A DNA stretch of 64,000 nt from JACVRW01 sp963771715 (GCA_963771715.1 CAVYUQ010000007.1:38693-102692); one strand, 5' to 3'. Numbered from the stretch's first letter, positions 34,400-46,390 are shown. Translations and numbers: made by a program. Notes: a model not told the origin generated them from the letters alone.

Positions 34400-34806
34400 T
34401 ACTTAGCCGCCTCGAGGGTCTCCGCATCTGGCGGGAGCGAGCCACGAGCGAGGGCGTCGGCCACGGCGTCCACCCGCTCGCCACACGCGCGCCAGCCTCG
34501 CACGGGCCACCGGTGGCGAGCGCCATCCGTCCGCGCCAACACGTGCCACGGCCGGCGGAAGACGACGCGGCCGACGATGCCCGCCAGGAACAGTGCCAGC
34601 AGGATGATCAACTCGAGCGTCAGCGCGATCACCGGGAATACGACGACGAATAGGAGCGCGCTTGCGGCGAGAACAGCGAACCCGACCAGGATGCCGGCTC
34701 CGGCGTCGTCGATCCCGAAGAACTCGCCCATCGTGTCGAGGAACCCGTCGCCATCGCCGCCGTCGCCGCCGCTGCCGTCGCGGGCGTCGCCCCGCCGGAT
34801 CCGCAC
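34399..34806 (-). CDS. Hypothetical two-helix membrane protein next to atpC
   Basis: About 135 residues: an acidic Gly/Asp stretch, two hydrophobic helices (ILVGFAVLAASALLFVVVFP and LELIILLALFLAGIVGRVVF), then RRPWHVLARTDGARHRWPVR. Family members from related actinobacteria usually begin with a segment like RRVAAPDGREWKVGRQWLPE, which is present here in frame up to 34872 but without an ATG, GTG or TTG. The only normal start is GTG 34806. The true start may be a rare CTG at 34872 or lost to a sequence error. It follows atpC closely. Confidence 0.65.
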   Translation of the reverse strand: MRIRRGDARDGSGGDGGDGDGFLDTMGEFFGIDDAGAGILVGFAVLAASALLFVVVFPVIALTLELIILLALFLAGIVGRVVFRRPWHVLARTDGARHRWPVRGWRACGERVDAVADALARGSLPPDAETLEAAK

Positions 34807-34868
34807 GCGCTCGGGCAGCCACTGGCGGCCTACCTTCCACTCCCGCCCGTCAGGTGCCGCGACCCGCC

Positions 34869-35276
34869 TCAGCCCTGCCCGACCTCCAGGAACGCCTCGT
34901 AGCGCCTGACCTCGCGCTCCGCGCGGGCCTTTTCCTCGGAGTCGTCCTCCGCGCGCTCGAAGGCGTCGCGGGCTTCCTTCAGGCGGGATTCGAAGGCACC
35001 TCGGTCGATGTCGTCGGGGGCGATTGCCTCCTCGACGAGCACCAGGGCGCGGTTGTCCGCGACCTGGAGGTAGCCCTCTCCCTGCGCGAATCGAACGATG
35101 TCGGAGTCGGACTTGTAGAGCCGTAGCTCGGTCGGCTCAAGGATGGCCATCAGCGGCGCGTGGCGCGCCTTGATTCCGATCGAGCCGGTCGTCGTGCGGG
35201 TGGAGACCATCTCCACCTCGTCGGCGAAGACCTGGCCCTCGGGCGTCAGCACCTCGACTTTGAAGGACGAGGCCAT
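34869..35276 (-). CDS. atpC: F-type ATP synthase epsilon subunit
   Basis: About 135 residues: the N-terminal beta-sandwich (SFKVEVLTPEGQVFADEVEM, GSIGIKARHAPLMAILEPTE, YLQVADNRALVLVEEAI) and a C-terminal helical hairpin (FESRLKEARDAFERAEDDSE). It is part of the central stalk and, in many bacteria, inhibits ATP hydrolysis through its C-terminal helices. ATG 35276 follows the atpD stop directly. It is the last atp gene of the operon. Confidence 0.95.
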   Translation of the reverse strand: MASSFKVEVLTPEGQVFADEVEMVSTRTTTGSIGIKARHAPLMAILEPTELRLYKSDSDIVRFAQGEGYLQVADNRALVLVEEAIAPDDIDRGAFESRLKEARDAFERAEDDSEEKARAEREVRRYEAFLEVGQG

Positions 35277-36813
<1,537 letters not shown>

Positions 36814-36832
36814 GAATCTCCTTGACGATTCC

Positions 36833-37761
36833 CTATCGAAGTCCCTCGGCCCCGGCCACGACCTCCATGATTTCCTGCGTGATCTCCGCCTGCCGTTGGC
36901 GGTTCGCGGCGAGCGTGAGGTCGTCGATCAGCTCGGCGGCGTTGTCTGAAGCGCTGCGCATGGCGCTCATGCGAGCCCCGTGCTCCGATGCGGTGGACTC
37001 GAGCATCGCCCTGTAGATGGAGATCTCCACGTAGTCCGGCACCAGCCGGGCGAGGATCTCCTCGGGGTCGGGTTCGTAGATCCAGAGCGCGCGGTCGTGG
37101 ATGTGCTCCTCGCCGTTCTCCCGTCGCCGTTCTCGGCCCCGTCGTCCTCGTCGTCGTCGCCGCCGATCACGTCCGCCTGCTGAAGCGGCAGCAGCGTCTC
37201 GTGGCGGACTTCCTGGTTCACGGGCGAGATGTAGCCGTTGTAGAAGACCTCGACGCGGTCTACGTTGCCGTCCACGTAGGCGGCGGCCAGGCCGTCGGCC
37301 ACGGCGCGCGCGTCGGCGAACGACGGGCGGTCCGTGAACCCCGTCCAGGACGCGCCCACCTCGAACTGGCGGAACTCGAGCGACGAGACGCCGCGGCGCC
37401 CAACGGCGTACCACAGCACCTCCTTGCCGTCCGAGCGCAGCTCGCGCATGCGCTGGTTGCCGGCGCGCAGGATCTGAGAGTTGAACGGGCCCGCGAGGCC
37501 GCGGTCGCCGGTGATCAGGAGGACCCCGACTGTTTTCACCTCGTCCTTCTCCTGGAGGATCGGCAGGTTCGGGATGTTCTCGGCCGCCTGAGCCGCGCGG
37601 GCGGTCATGCGCCGCAGGGCATCCGCGTACGGGCGCAGCGCCTCGATGCGCTGCTCCGCCTTCCGCAGGCGGGCGGCGGAGATCATCTCCATCGCCCGCG
37701 TGATCTTGCGGATGTTCTTGACCGACGCGATGCGGCCGCGGATGTCCTTCAGGTTCGCCAC
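36833..37761 (-). CDS. atpG: F-type ATP synthase gamma subunit (one frame break, acidic insert)
   Basis: About 309 residues: NLKDIRGRIASVKNIRKITR, AMEMISAARLRKAEQRIEAL, VGVLLITGDRGLAGPFNSQI, RVEVFYNGYISPVNQEVRHE, and the C-terminal helix ARMSAMRSASDNAAELIDDL. It forms the rotating central shaft. Between the sheet domain and the C-terminal helix is an acidic insert of about 25 residues (GGDDDEDDGAENGDG and on). The frame breaks in that insert near 37115 by one missing or two extra bases. The start is GTG 37761, 7 bases after the proposed atpA stop. Confidence 0.92.
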
Positions 37762-37768
37762 TCGCGCC

Positions 37769-39477
<1,709 letters not shown>

Positions 39478-39489
39478 GTCTCGGTCTCC

Positions 39490-40023
39490 TTAGGTCGCCT
39501 TCGCGACCTGCTTGCGTAGTCGTTCAAGTCTGTTGCGGACGGTTCCGTCCAGGACCATGTTCCCGACCTGGACCCTCAGGCCGCCCAGCACCTCGGGGTC
39601 GACTTTGGAGGACAGCTCGACCCGGCGATCGGTCTGCTCCTCGATGCGCTTGCCGATCTCGCCAACGAGGCTCTCGTCGAGCTCGATCGCGCTCGTCACG
39701 GTCACCGGCAACAGCTTGTTCTCCTCCGCCCAGAGCGCGTCGAACTCGCGCTTGATGCGGAACAGCGCCGGCATCCTGTGACGCTCCGCGAGCAGCTCTA
39801 GGAAGTTCACGAAGCGCTCGTCCGCGTCGCTCACGATCTTCTTCACGCCGTCGCGCTTCTCCTCGGACGAGAAGTACGGCGAGAACAGGAACACCTGGAG
39901 CGTGCGGTCGTCTGAGAGCGCCTCGGCGAACTCGCCGAGCTCGTCGTGCACGCGGTCGAGCACGTCGTGCTCCTTGGCGACCTCGAACAGGGCGCGCGCG
40001 TAGACCTCAGCGATCTCTTCCAT
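39490..40023 (-). CDS. atpH: F-type ATP synthase delta subunit
   Basis: About 177 residues: EEIAEVYARALFEVAKEHDV, FLFSPYFSSEEKRDGVKKIV, FVNFLELLAERHRMPALFRI, VTVTSAIELDESLVGEIGKR, SSKVDPEVLGGLRVQVGNMV, GTVRNRLERLRKQ. This is the OSCP/delta subunit linking the top of the F1 head to the peripheral stalk. ATG 40023. It is a standalone delta, unlike the fused b-delta of mycobacteria. The proposed atpF end overlaps its start by 17 bp. Confidence 0.95.
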   Translation of the reverse strand: MEEIAEVYARALFEVAKEHDVLDRVHDELGEFAEALSDDRTLQVFLFSPYFSSEEKRDGVKKIVSDADERFVNFLELLAERHRMPALFRIKREFDALWAEENKLLPVTVTSAIELDESLVGEIGKRIEEQTDRRVELSSKVDPEVLGGLRVQVGNMVLDGTVRNRLERLRKQVAKAT

Positions 40024-40595
40024 TGCCTTCCGTTCCTCGCGAGCGTCGAGAAATCGACCTCGCCGAGGGCCTCCTCGATCAGTCGGCGATGGTCCTCCTC
40101 CGTGAGCGACTTGCGCGTGATCTTCTCCGTCGCCATCACGGTGAGGTCGGCCACCTCCTTGCGGAGCTCGTCGAGCGCGCGGCGCGTCTCGTGCTCGATG
40201 TCGCGGCGCGCGGCCGAGAGCAGCTCCTCGCGCTGCTGCGACGCCTGCTGCTTCGTCTCGTCGGCCACGTTCTCGGCTGCCTTGCGCGCGCGGGCGACGA
40301 TGTCCTCCGCCTGCTCGCGGGCCTCACGCAGTCGCGCGCGGTACTCCTCGAGCAGCTCGTCGGCCTCCTGCTTGGCTTGCTGCGCCGCCTGGATCGAGTC
40401 GTCGATCGCCTGGCGGCGCCGGTCGAGCGCCTCGGCGATGCGCGGGAAGGCGAGCCTGTTCAGCAGGTAGAGCGTGATGCCGAACGCGAGCAGCGTCCAG
40501 ATCATCAGCCCGAGGCTGGGGCTGACGAGGAAGCTGCCGCCGCCGCCTTCCTCCTCCGTGGCCGCCAGGACCAGGATGTCGCCTAGCCCGCCCAC
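40007..40595 (-). CDS. atpF: F-type ATP synthase b subunit (frame change near 3' end)
   Basis: About 195 residues. One membrane helix (SLGLMIWTLLAFGITLYLLN) is followed by a long coiled coil (IAEALDRRRQAIDDSIQAAQ, EQAEDIVARARKAAENVADE, RREELLSAARRD-like stretches, ITRKSLTEEDHRRLIEEALG). It forms the peripheral stalk with delta. As written, the frame runs 165 bases beyond the atpH start; removing one base near 40040 gives a stop at 40007, which I take as the end. GTG 40595 follows the atpE stop directly. Confidence 0.9.
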
Positions 40596-40862
40596 CTAGA
40601 GGAAGAAGGCGATCAGGCCGAAGATGAACGCGTAGAAGACGATCGCCTCGGTGAGGGCGAATCCGAGCCACTGGATGCTCGTGATCTCCTCGCGCATCTC
40701 GGGCTGACGGGTGACCGACTCGATCACCTTGCCGAAGATGTAGCCGACGCCGATGCCGGGGCCGATGGTGCCCAGGCCGGCTCCCACGCCGAGGGCGACT
40801 GCCTTCAAGCCGTCGGTCGGGTCCGCGGCCTGTGCGATGGGAATCAGGACTGCAAGATCCAT
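40596..40862 (-). CDS. atpE: F-type ATP synthase c subunit (proton type)
   Basis: 88 residues, two membrane helices: VALGVGAGLGTIGPGIGVGY, then the polar loop GKVIESVTRQPEM and SIQWLGFALTEAIVFYAFIF. The ion-binding Glu is in ALTEAI. The sodium-type signature (a Gln in helix 1 and a Ser/Thr after the Glu) is absent: helix 1 has Val and the residue after Glu is Ala. The ring is therefore proton-coupled by inference. ATG 40862 has AAGGAGG upstream. An unusual gap of 174 bases separates it from atpB. Confidence 0.95.
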   Translation of the reverse strand: MDLAVLIPIAQAADPTDGLKAVALGVGAGLGTIGPGIGVGYIFGKVIESVTRQPEMREEITSIQWLGFALTEAIVFYAFIFGLIAFFL

Positions 40863-40880
40863 TGGACCTCCTTGGGGTTC

Positions 40881-40898
40881 CGACCGAAATTTCGGTCG
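40881..40898. promoter_or_regulatory. 18-bp perfect palindrome in front of atpE
   Basis: CGACCGAAATTTCGGTCG lies 19 bases upstream of the atpE start, inside the operon. It is perfectly self-complementary and AT-rich at its centre. It could be an operator, an RNA processing hairpin or the terminal part of the element at 40901-41007. Confidence 0.55.
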
Positions 40899-40900
40899 TG

Positions 40901-41007
40901 GTCAGGCGAGCGAGAATCGAGCATGGCAAGGACGCAGCCCGCAGGCGATGCCGGAGGCATCGTCGAGGGCGAGGACGCAGCCAGGCGATGATTCGCAGCC
41001 GCCTGAC
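40901..41007 (-). ncRNA. Putative structured RNA or repeat element between atpB and atpE
   Basis: The 107-base element is closed by an 8-bp stem, GTCAGGCG (40901-40908) with CGCCTGAC (41000-41007). Inside are two direct copies of an AGGACGCAGCC...AGGCGATG unit (40929-40950 and 40972-40990) and a tight hairpin CGATGCC/GGCATCG (40946-40952 and 40956-40962). No convincing protein frame exists. It may be an intercistronic RNA setting the c-subunit dose, or a REP/MITE-like repeat. I know no named family that matches. Confidence 0.4.
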
Positions 41008-41036
41008 GCGATCGAAATTGACGGAGGGACCACATA

Positions 41037-41987
41037 TCAGTGACCTCCGGCGGCTGCCTCGCCGAAGTAAATGGATGTGAGGGTGGCGAAGATGAAGGCC
41101 TGGAGCGTGGCGATCAGGCCGACCTCGAGGATGAAGAAGACGATCGCGATCGGCAGGGTGACCCAACCGAGGAACGCGATACCGAGAAGCACTGCCAGAC
41201 CGCCGCCCATGAACAGGATCAGGAGGTGGCCCGCGAGGATGTTCGCGAAGAGTCGCACTGAGAGCGAGATGATCCGCATGAACTGCGAGATGAACTCGAT
41301 GAAGAAGATCGGCCCGGCGGCGACGCCGCTCACGCCCGCGGGGAGCCAGCCCTTGAGGTGCCCGACGAGCCCGTGCTGGCGCACGCCCTCGATCTGGTAG
41401 CCGCCCCAGACGACGAGCGTGAGCACGAGCGGGACCGAGAGGTTCGCCGTGGCGGCGTAGAGCGCGAAGGCCGGGAAGCCGATGCCGAAGATGTCGACCG
41501 TCTCGTGCGTGTTCGTCGGCAGCGGGATATAGCCGAGCATGTTCGAGAACCAGATGAAGAAGAAGAGCGTGGCGACGAACGGGAAGTACTTCGCGGCCGT
41601 CGCGGTCGGCATGTTGCCCTTGGCGATCTGGGTGTAGGTGAGGTCGTACGCGCCCTCGACGAGGGTCTGCACCCGGTTGGGGCGGTCCTGCATGCGCTTC
41701 GCGATGTAGATCATCGTGCCCGGCGGTGATCGCGCAGGCGAGGAAGACGTAGACGACGGCCTTGTTGATCGAGAGATCGAGCGCGCCGAGCTTGATCTCG
41801 AGCCAGGGGTCGAGCTTGAACTCGTTCTGGGGCTTGAAGTCCTCGTTCTTGCCTTCGCTGCCGAAGATCAGGTAGAGCAGCACCGCGATCGTGAGCCACG
41901 CGAAGAGGCCGATCCAGATCTTGGCGGCGCGGCTGAGCCCCGGCGTGGCCTCGTCCGGCTCCCGCTCGGAGGCCTCGCCGTGCTCAC
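41037..41987 (-). CDS. atpB: F-type ATP synthase a subunit (frameshifts near start)
   Basis: About 316 residues: DLSINKAVVYVFLACAITAG, then MIYIAKRMQDRPNRVQTLVE, FFFIWFSNMLGYIPLPTNTH, WLPAGVSGVAAGPIFFIEFI, FMRIISLSVRLFANILAGHL (essential Arg in SVRLFANI), FILEVGLIATLQAFIFATLT. It forms the proton half-channels of Fo. An extra G near 41720 separates the first helix from the rest. The probable start GTG 41987 overlaps the upstream stop (GTGA) but is out of frame by one base, so a second small error near 41975 is likely. Confidence 0.92.
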
Positions 41988-42343
41988 CGCCGCTCCTCGA
42001 ACGGGCGGCCGATCAGCTGGCCGGTGAAGTAGAAGGTGAACAGCGTGATCGCGAGTATCGCGGCTGAGAGGCCGGCCTCGCGTTCCGATAGCCCGACCAC
42101 GAAGATCGAGCCCGCCACGATCCAGCCGCGAGCGATCATCGAGCCGGTGAGCAGGCCGGCCACGGTGCGCGGGTCGTCGGACTCGCGAGCACGGCGCTCG
42201 ATCAGCAGCTGGACCCCCCTCTGCACCAGCCATCCGACCGCCGCGCCGACCCAGCCGAGCAGCGGCAGACCGGCCGCCAGGAAGACCGGCAGCGCGAGCG
42301 CGAGCAGCGCAAGGTCCAGGTACCGCATCATGCGCAGCGGCAT
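41984..42343 (-). CDS. AtpI-like ATP synthase accessory membrane protein
   Basis: About 119 residues from ATG 42343, or 131 from TTG 42379. It has four hydrophobic segments: LDLALLALALPVFLAAGLPL, VGAAVGWLVQRGVQLLIE, MIARGWIVAGSIFVVGLSE, AAILAITLFTFYFTGQLIGR. The position directly before atpB and this helical layout match the AtpI/AtpR-like proteins that help c-ring assembly. The sequence itself is poorly conserved, so I leave the symbol empty. It is probably the first gene of the atp operon. Confidence 0.7.
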   Translation of the reverse strand: MPLRMMRYLDLALLALALPVFLAAGLPLLGWVGAAVGWLVQRGVQLLIERRARESDDPRTVAGLLTGSMIARGWIVAGSIFVVGLSEREAGLSAAILAITLFTFYFTGQLIGRPFEERR

Positions 42344-42456
42344 GGGGGTATCGGATGCTTTCAAAGCGTGGGTGCTCAAGAGGTTTCCGGGGGAGCGCGG
42401 GGCGGGCGGCGCATCTGTGCTCTCTACCCGGGGCGCCGAAGCCTATATGAGCATGG

Positions 42457-42478
42457 GACTTTGTGACTACTTTGTGAC
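42457..42478. promoter_or_regulatory. Tandem 11-bp repeats upstream of atp operon
   Basis: ACTTTGTGACT (42457-42467) and ACTTTGTGACA (42468-42478) stand directly in tandem. The region of about 180 bases between the GGDEF/HD-GYP gene and the first atp gene must hold the atp promoter, and these repeats are AT-rich against the background. Read on the minus strand, GTCACAAAGT occurs twice, spaced by one DNA turn. It is a candidate regulator-binding or promoter site. Confidence 0.45.
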
Positions 42479-42527
42479 AGTTGGCACCGCGGTCAGCGAA
42501 GGCTCGCTTGTCGACCTAGTCAGCCGC

Positions 42528-43757
42528 TCATGCGACCCGGCGCAGGCGGCGGGCGCGGCCCGCGTCGAGTGCCCTGAGGAACGCGCCGACGACCTCTGAG
42601 TCGAACTGGCTCCCGGCTCCCGCCTCCAGCTCCGCGCGCGCCGCCTCGGCGCCGAGCGCCGGCCGGTACACGCGCTCGGCCGTCATCGCCTCGTAGGCGT
42701 CGGCCACCGCCAGGATGCGGGCCTCGACCGGGATGTCGCCGCCGCTCAGCCCGTACGGGTAGCCGAGGCCGTCCGGGCGCTCGTGGTGGGCGAGGATCCA
42801 GGCGCGCAGGTCGTCGAACTCGGGCCGCGAGAGCAGCCGTGCGCCGATCTCCGGGTGCGTGTACATCTCCTGCCACTCGTCCGCGTCGAGCGGCCCGGGC
42901 TTCGAGAGCACGCGGTCGGAGATCCCGATCTTGCCGATGTCGTGCAGCACGCCCGCGAGGTGGACGCGCTCGACGTGCTCCTCGTCGAAGCCGAGCTCGC
43001 GAGCCATCAGCTCGGCGTAGCGGCCGACCGTGTGCGAGTGCTGGCCGGTGCCGGTGTCGCGGATGTCGAGCGCCTCGGCCAGGGCGATCACGGTGGCGAG
43101 CTGAAGCTGGCCGTCGGCCTTGTCGCCGCCCTGGGCGAGCGTGCGGGCCACCTCGTCGCTGTAGATCACGGTGCGGTCGCTGCCGAGGTCCTTGGCGGCG
43201 GCCACCGCGCGGTCGGCGGCGCGCAGCAGGCCGACGGCGTCGCTGCCGTGCGCCGGGCTGCTCGCCACGCCGAAGCTGATCGTCACCTGCACGGCGCTCT
43301 CGGCGAAGGTCCTGTGCGTGGCCCGGCGCAGGCGCTCGGCGACGATGAAGGCGCCGCGCTCGTCGGTCTCGGGCAGCAGCAGCGCGAACTCCTCGCCGCC
43401 GATGCGGGCCGCCAGGTCGATGCGGCGCTTCCACTTGAGGCAGTCGTCCGCCACGAGCTGGAGGGCGCTGTCGCCGGCGGCATGGCCGTGGCGCTCGTTC
43501 ACCGCGGTGAAGGAATCGAGGTCCCCCACGATCACGGACAGCGGGCGGCCGGCGCGCGTGGCGCGCTCGAGCTCGGCGTCGAGCATCTCCTCGAGGGCGC
43601 GGCGGTTGAGCAGCCCGGTGAGCGGGTCGGTGCGCGCGGTGTCCGAGATGCGGGAGCGCAGTGCGCCCAGGCGCCGGTGTTGGTGCACGGCGAGGCCAGC
43701 CAGCGCCAGCGCGCTTGCATACGGGAGCAGCGGAGCGAGGGTACCTACCGGCTCCAT
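42528..43757 (-). CDS. GGDEF and HD-GYP domain protein (c-di-GMP turnover)
   Basis: About 409 residues. One N-terminal membrane helix (LAPLLPYASALALAGLAV) precedes a GGDEF domain (RTDPLTGLLNRRALEEMLDA, DLDSFTAVNERHGHAAGDSA, RIGGEEFALLLPE). A HD-GYP domain follows (QHSHTVGRYAELMARELGFD, LAGVLHDIGKIGISDRVLSK, HHERPDGLGYPYGLSGGDIP, VADAYEAMTAERVYRPALG). GGEEF and the HD plus GYP residues are intact, so both synthesis and breakdown of c-di-GMP are possible. ATG 43757. It lies 56 bases after a close paralogue. Confidence 0.92.
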   Translation of the reverse strand: MEPVGTLAPLLPYASALALAGLAVHQHRRLGALRSRISDTARTDPLTGLLNRRALEEMLDAELERATRAGRPLSVIVGDLDSFTAVNERHGHAAGDSALQLVADDCLKWKRRIDLAARIGGEEFALLLPETDERGAFIVAERLRRATHRTFAESAVQVTISFGVASSPAHGSDAVGLLRAADRAVAAAKDLGSDRTVIYSDEVARTLAQGGDKADGQLQLATVIALAEALDIRDTGTGQHSHTVGRYAELMARELGFDEEHVERVHLAGVLHDIGKIGISDRVLSKPGPLDADEWQEMYTHPEIGARLLSRPEFDDLRAWILAHHERPDGLGYPYGLSGGDIPVEARILAVADAYEAMTAERVYRPALGAEAARAELEAGAGSQFDSEVVGAFLRALDAGRARRLRRVA

Positions 43758-43813
43758 TTCCCCATGTTTATCGACCTGAGGGAGCTATCCCTTGAAGTGC
43801 CGACAGGGGGGGA

Positions 43814-45470
43814 TTAGACGGCCCGGAGCAGCGCCTCGACCACGTCCGGGTGGAACTGCCGTCCCGCCTCGCGCCGCAGCTCGTCGGCGGCCTCCTGGGG
43901 GCCGAGCGCAGTGCGGTACGCGCGCTCGCTCGTCATCGCCTCGTAGGCGTCGGCGACGGCGATGATGGCGGACTCGAGCGGGATCTCCTCGGCACGGCGG
44001 CCCTCGGGATAACCGTGGCCGTCCGGGCGCTCGTGGTGGAAGAGGATCCAGGAGCGGATGTCCTCGTACTCGGTCGTCTCGACCATGCGCGCGCCGATGG
44101 CGGGGTGGGCGCGCACCCAGGACCACTCGTCGGAGGTCAGCGGGCCGGCCTTCGCCACCACCGAGTCGGGCATCGCCACACGGCCGACGTCGTGCAGGAT
44201 GCCGGCGAGCCGCACGCGCTCGACCGCCTCGGGCGGCAGGCCGAGCTCGCGAGCCGTGAGCTCCGCGAAGCGTCCGACCCGGCGGCAGTGCGTCGCGGTG
44301 CCCGATTCGCGCACGTCGAGCGCCTCGGCGAGGGTCACGAGCGACGCCAGGTCCACATGCGCCCCGCCGTTGCCCGAGCGTGACGTCCGCGCGAGGATGC
44401 CCGGCACCTCCGCGCTCGAGATGACCGATCGGTTGCGACCGAGTTGCTTGGCGGCGTAGAGCGCCTGGTCGGCGGTGCGGAGAAGCCCGTCGGCCGACTG
44501 GCCGTGCAGGGGGAAGGTCGAGATCCCGAAGCTGATCGTGAGCCGCGCCTCCTCCTCGCGGCCCGACAGCCGCTCTTGCACGGCCGCGCGGATCCGTTCG
44601 GCGAGCATGTAGGCGCCGTGCTCGCCGCAGTTGGGCGCGAGCACGGCGAACTCCTCCCCGCCGACGCGCGCGGCGCTGTCGAAGCCACGCTTGGCGCCGC
44701 GGATGGCGTCGGCCACGCGCTCGAGGACGGCGTCGCCGGCGGCATGGCCGTGCGAGTCGTTGACCCGCTTGAAGCGGTCGAGGTCGCCGACGATCAGGCT
44801 GAGCTCCTGGTTGGCCCGTCGGGCGCGCTCGAGCTCCGTGTCGAAGACGTCCTGGAAGCCGCGGCGGTTGAGGAGATCGGTGAGCGGGTCGCGATGCGCT
44901 GCCTCGCGCAGGCGGTGGAACATGATGCTCAGTCGGTGGCGCACGAACGACACGAACAGCCCGGTTCCGAGCAGCGTGCCCACCGTGGCGACCCAGCTGT
45001 CGAGCGGGTTCTCGGACGGGTCCTCGAGGACGAGCGCAAGCGCGTAGGCGGCGGCCATCAGCGCCAGGTGCACGAGGGCGGCGCTACGGCTGAAGACGTA
45101 GAAGGCGAACATCGTGACCCACACGTAGAGCAGCGGCCCGTAGGCGGACTCGGTTCCCCACCCGTAGGTGGCCGCCGTGGCGATCGCGGTGCCGAGGATG
45201 CCGATGGGGTGGTACGTCCACCGAGGCACCCGTTCGTCCGCGACCAGGAGGAAGACGGCAGACCAGGACGGCCGCGCCCGCCGTGGCGAGCAGGACGCCG
45301 TCGTCGAGTTGCGCGTCGCCGGGCACCAGCACTCCGGTGAGGCAGATCAGCGCGGCGGCGCCGAACAGGAGGGCGGCGGTTAGGGCGAGCGGCGCCCGCC
45401 TAGCCGGCGAGTCCCAACCTTCTCCAAGCGCAGTCCGCCAGCGCAGCCGCTCGCGGAGGGGCGGATCCAT
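43814..45470 (-). CDS. Six-helix membrane GGDEF/HD-GYP protein (one frameshift)
   Basis: About 552 residues when restored. Six membrane helices include APLALTAALLFGAAALICLT, YGPLLYVWVTMFAFYVFSR and WVATVGTLLGTGLFVSFVRH. GGDEF follows: RDPLTDLLNRRGFQDVFDTE, GDLDRFKRVNDSHGHAAGD, RVGGEEFAVLAP. Then HD-GYP: THCRRVGRFAELTARELGLP, LAGILHDVGRVAMPDSVVAK, HHERPDGHGYPEGRRAEEIP. One extra T near 45261 breaks the frame within the membrane region. ATG 45470 has a strong AGGAGGAG. A paralogue follows downstream; tandem duplication is likely. Confidence 0.9.
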
Positions 45471-45555
45471 GCTCCTCCTATGGCCTATGTACGAGTCCGC
45501 GGGGTCCTGCGGCCACCATATGTCCGTTGGCGCGTTCGCGCCAGAATGCTGAGCC

Positions 45556-46005
45556 GTGTGGATCCAGCGCCAGATCGAGCTACGCGCGCGGCCGCGCGGC
45601 TTCCATCTCGTAACCGACGAAATCGTGGGCGCGGTGCCCGAGCTCTCGCAGTTCGCGGTGGGAATCGCGACCGTGTTTGTGCAACACACGTCCGCCTCGC
45701 TGACGCTTAACGAGAACGCCTCGCCGGACGTGCGGCGCGACTTCGCCGCCTGGTTCGACCGCGCCGTCCCCGACGGCGCCGACTACTTCTCCCACACCCT
45801 CGAGGGCCCGGACGACATGCCGGCGCACATCAAGGCGTCGCTGACCGGCTCGTCGCTGGTGATCCCGGTCGCGCGCGGCGCGCTGGCGCTCGGGACGTGG
45901 CAGGGGATCTATCTATGCGAGTACAGAGAGCGGGGCGGCCCCCGCCGCGTGGTGTTCACGGCGTTCGGCGACGAAGCTCAACACGTTAGTCCCGCAGCGA
46001 GGTAG
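45556..46005 (+). CDS. YjbQ family protein (UPF0047)
   Basis: About 149 residues: GFHLVTDEIVGAVPELSQFA, VGIATVFVQHTSASLTLNEN, AVPDGADYFSHTLEGPDDMP, AHIKASLTGSSLVIPVARGA, LALGTWQGIYLCEYRERGGP. The QHTSASLTLNEN block and the histidines in SHT and AHIK are the family's metal and ligand residues. YjbQ proteins can replace thiamine phosphate synthase weakly in vivo; the natural role is unclear. GTG 45556. The following gene starts 10 bases after the stop. Confidence 0.92.
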   Translation: MWIQRQIELRARPRGFHLVTDEIVGAVPELSQFAVGIATVFVQHTSASLTLNENASPDVRRDFAAWFDRAVPDGADYFSHTLEGPDDMPAHIKASLTGSSLVIPVARGALALGTWQGIYLCEYRERGGPRRVVFTAFGDEAQHVSPAAR

Positions 46006-46015
46006 GGTCGAGGGC

Positions 46016-46345
46016 GTGCGCGTCTCCCAGGCGTTCGCCGCAGCCGGAATCACGCCAACACCCACCGAAGGAGCATTCCGGCTGACCTGCGACGAGTGCG
46101 ACACAGCGCAGCGGCTACCTGCCATGGACGTGTCCGAGATTGGGGACGTGACCATCTACGCCTGCCGCTCCTGCGGTCGAAGTCTCGTCGGAGTCAAGTC
46201 CTTCAAGGACGACGCCGAGGCGCGGGAGGCGAGCGGGTATCGCTTGAAGTCCAACGTGGTCGGTAGCAAGGTTGACGTGCTCATCGATATCGGTCCCGGC
46301 CCGCGTCCGGTTCTCCTGTCCGCAACGCCCGCCTTTTTCGACTAG
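46016..46345 (+). CDS. Hypothetical protein with zinc ribbon
   Basis: About 109 residues: FRLTCDECDTAQRLPAMDVS, IGDVTIYACRSCGRSLVGVK, EAREASGYRLKSNVVGSKVD. CDEC and CRSC are paired cysteines of a zinc ribbon of about 30 residues. No catalytic motif was seen. GTG 46016 is ten bases after the YjbQ stop, suggesting an operon. It may be a nucleic-acid or protein-binding adaptor; no function is assigned. Confidence 0.7.
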   Translation: MRVSQAFAAAGITPTPTEGAFRLTCDECDTAQRLPAMDVSEIGDVTIYACRSCGRSLVGVKSFKDDAEAREASGYRLKSNVVGSKVDVLIDIGPGPRPVLLSATPAFFD

Positions 46346-46390
46346 AGGCAAGCGCCCGTTGGAGCGTTCATCAGACGCCCGAGCGATGTG

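Noticed and set aside
40596..40862. Sodium-coupled c ring
   Set aside because: The Gln of helix 1 and the Ser/Thr after the binding Glu are missing; Val and Ala stand there, so a proton-type ring is inferred.
42343..42379. TTG start at 42379 for the AtpI-like gene
   Set aside because: No ribosome binding site and a hydrophilic stretch before the first helix; ATG 42343 fits better, though the TTG cannot be excluded.
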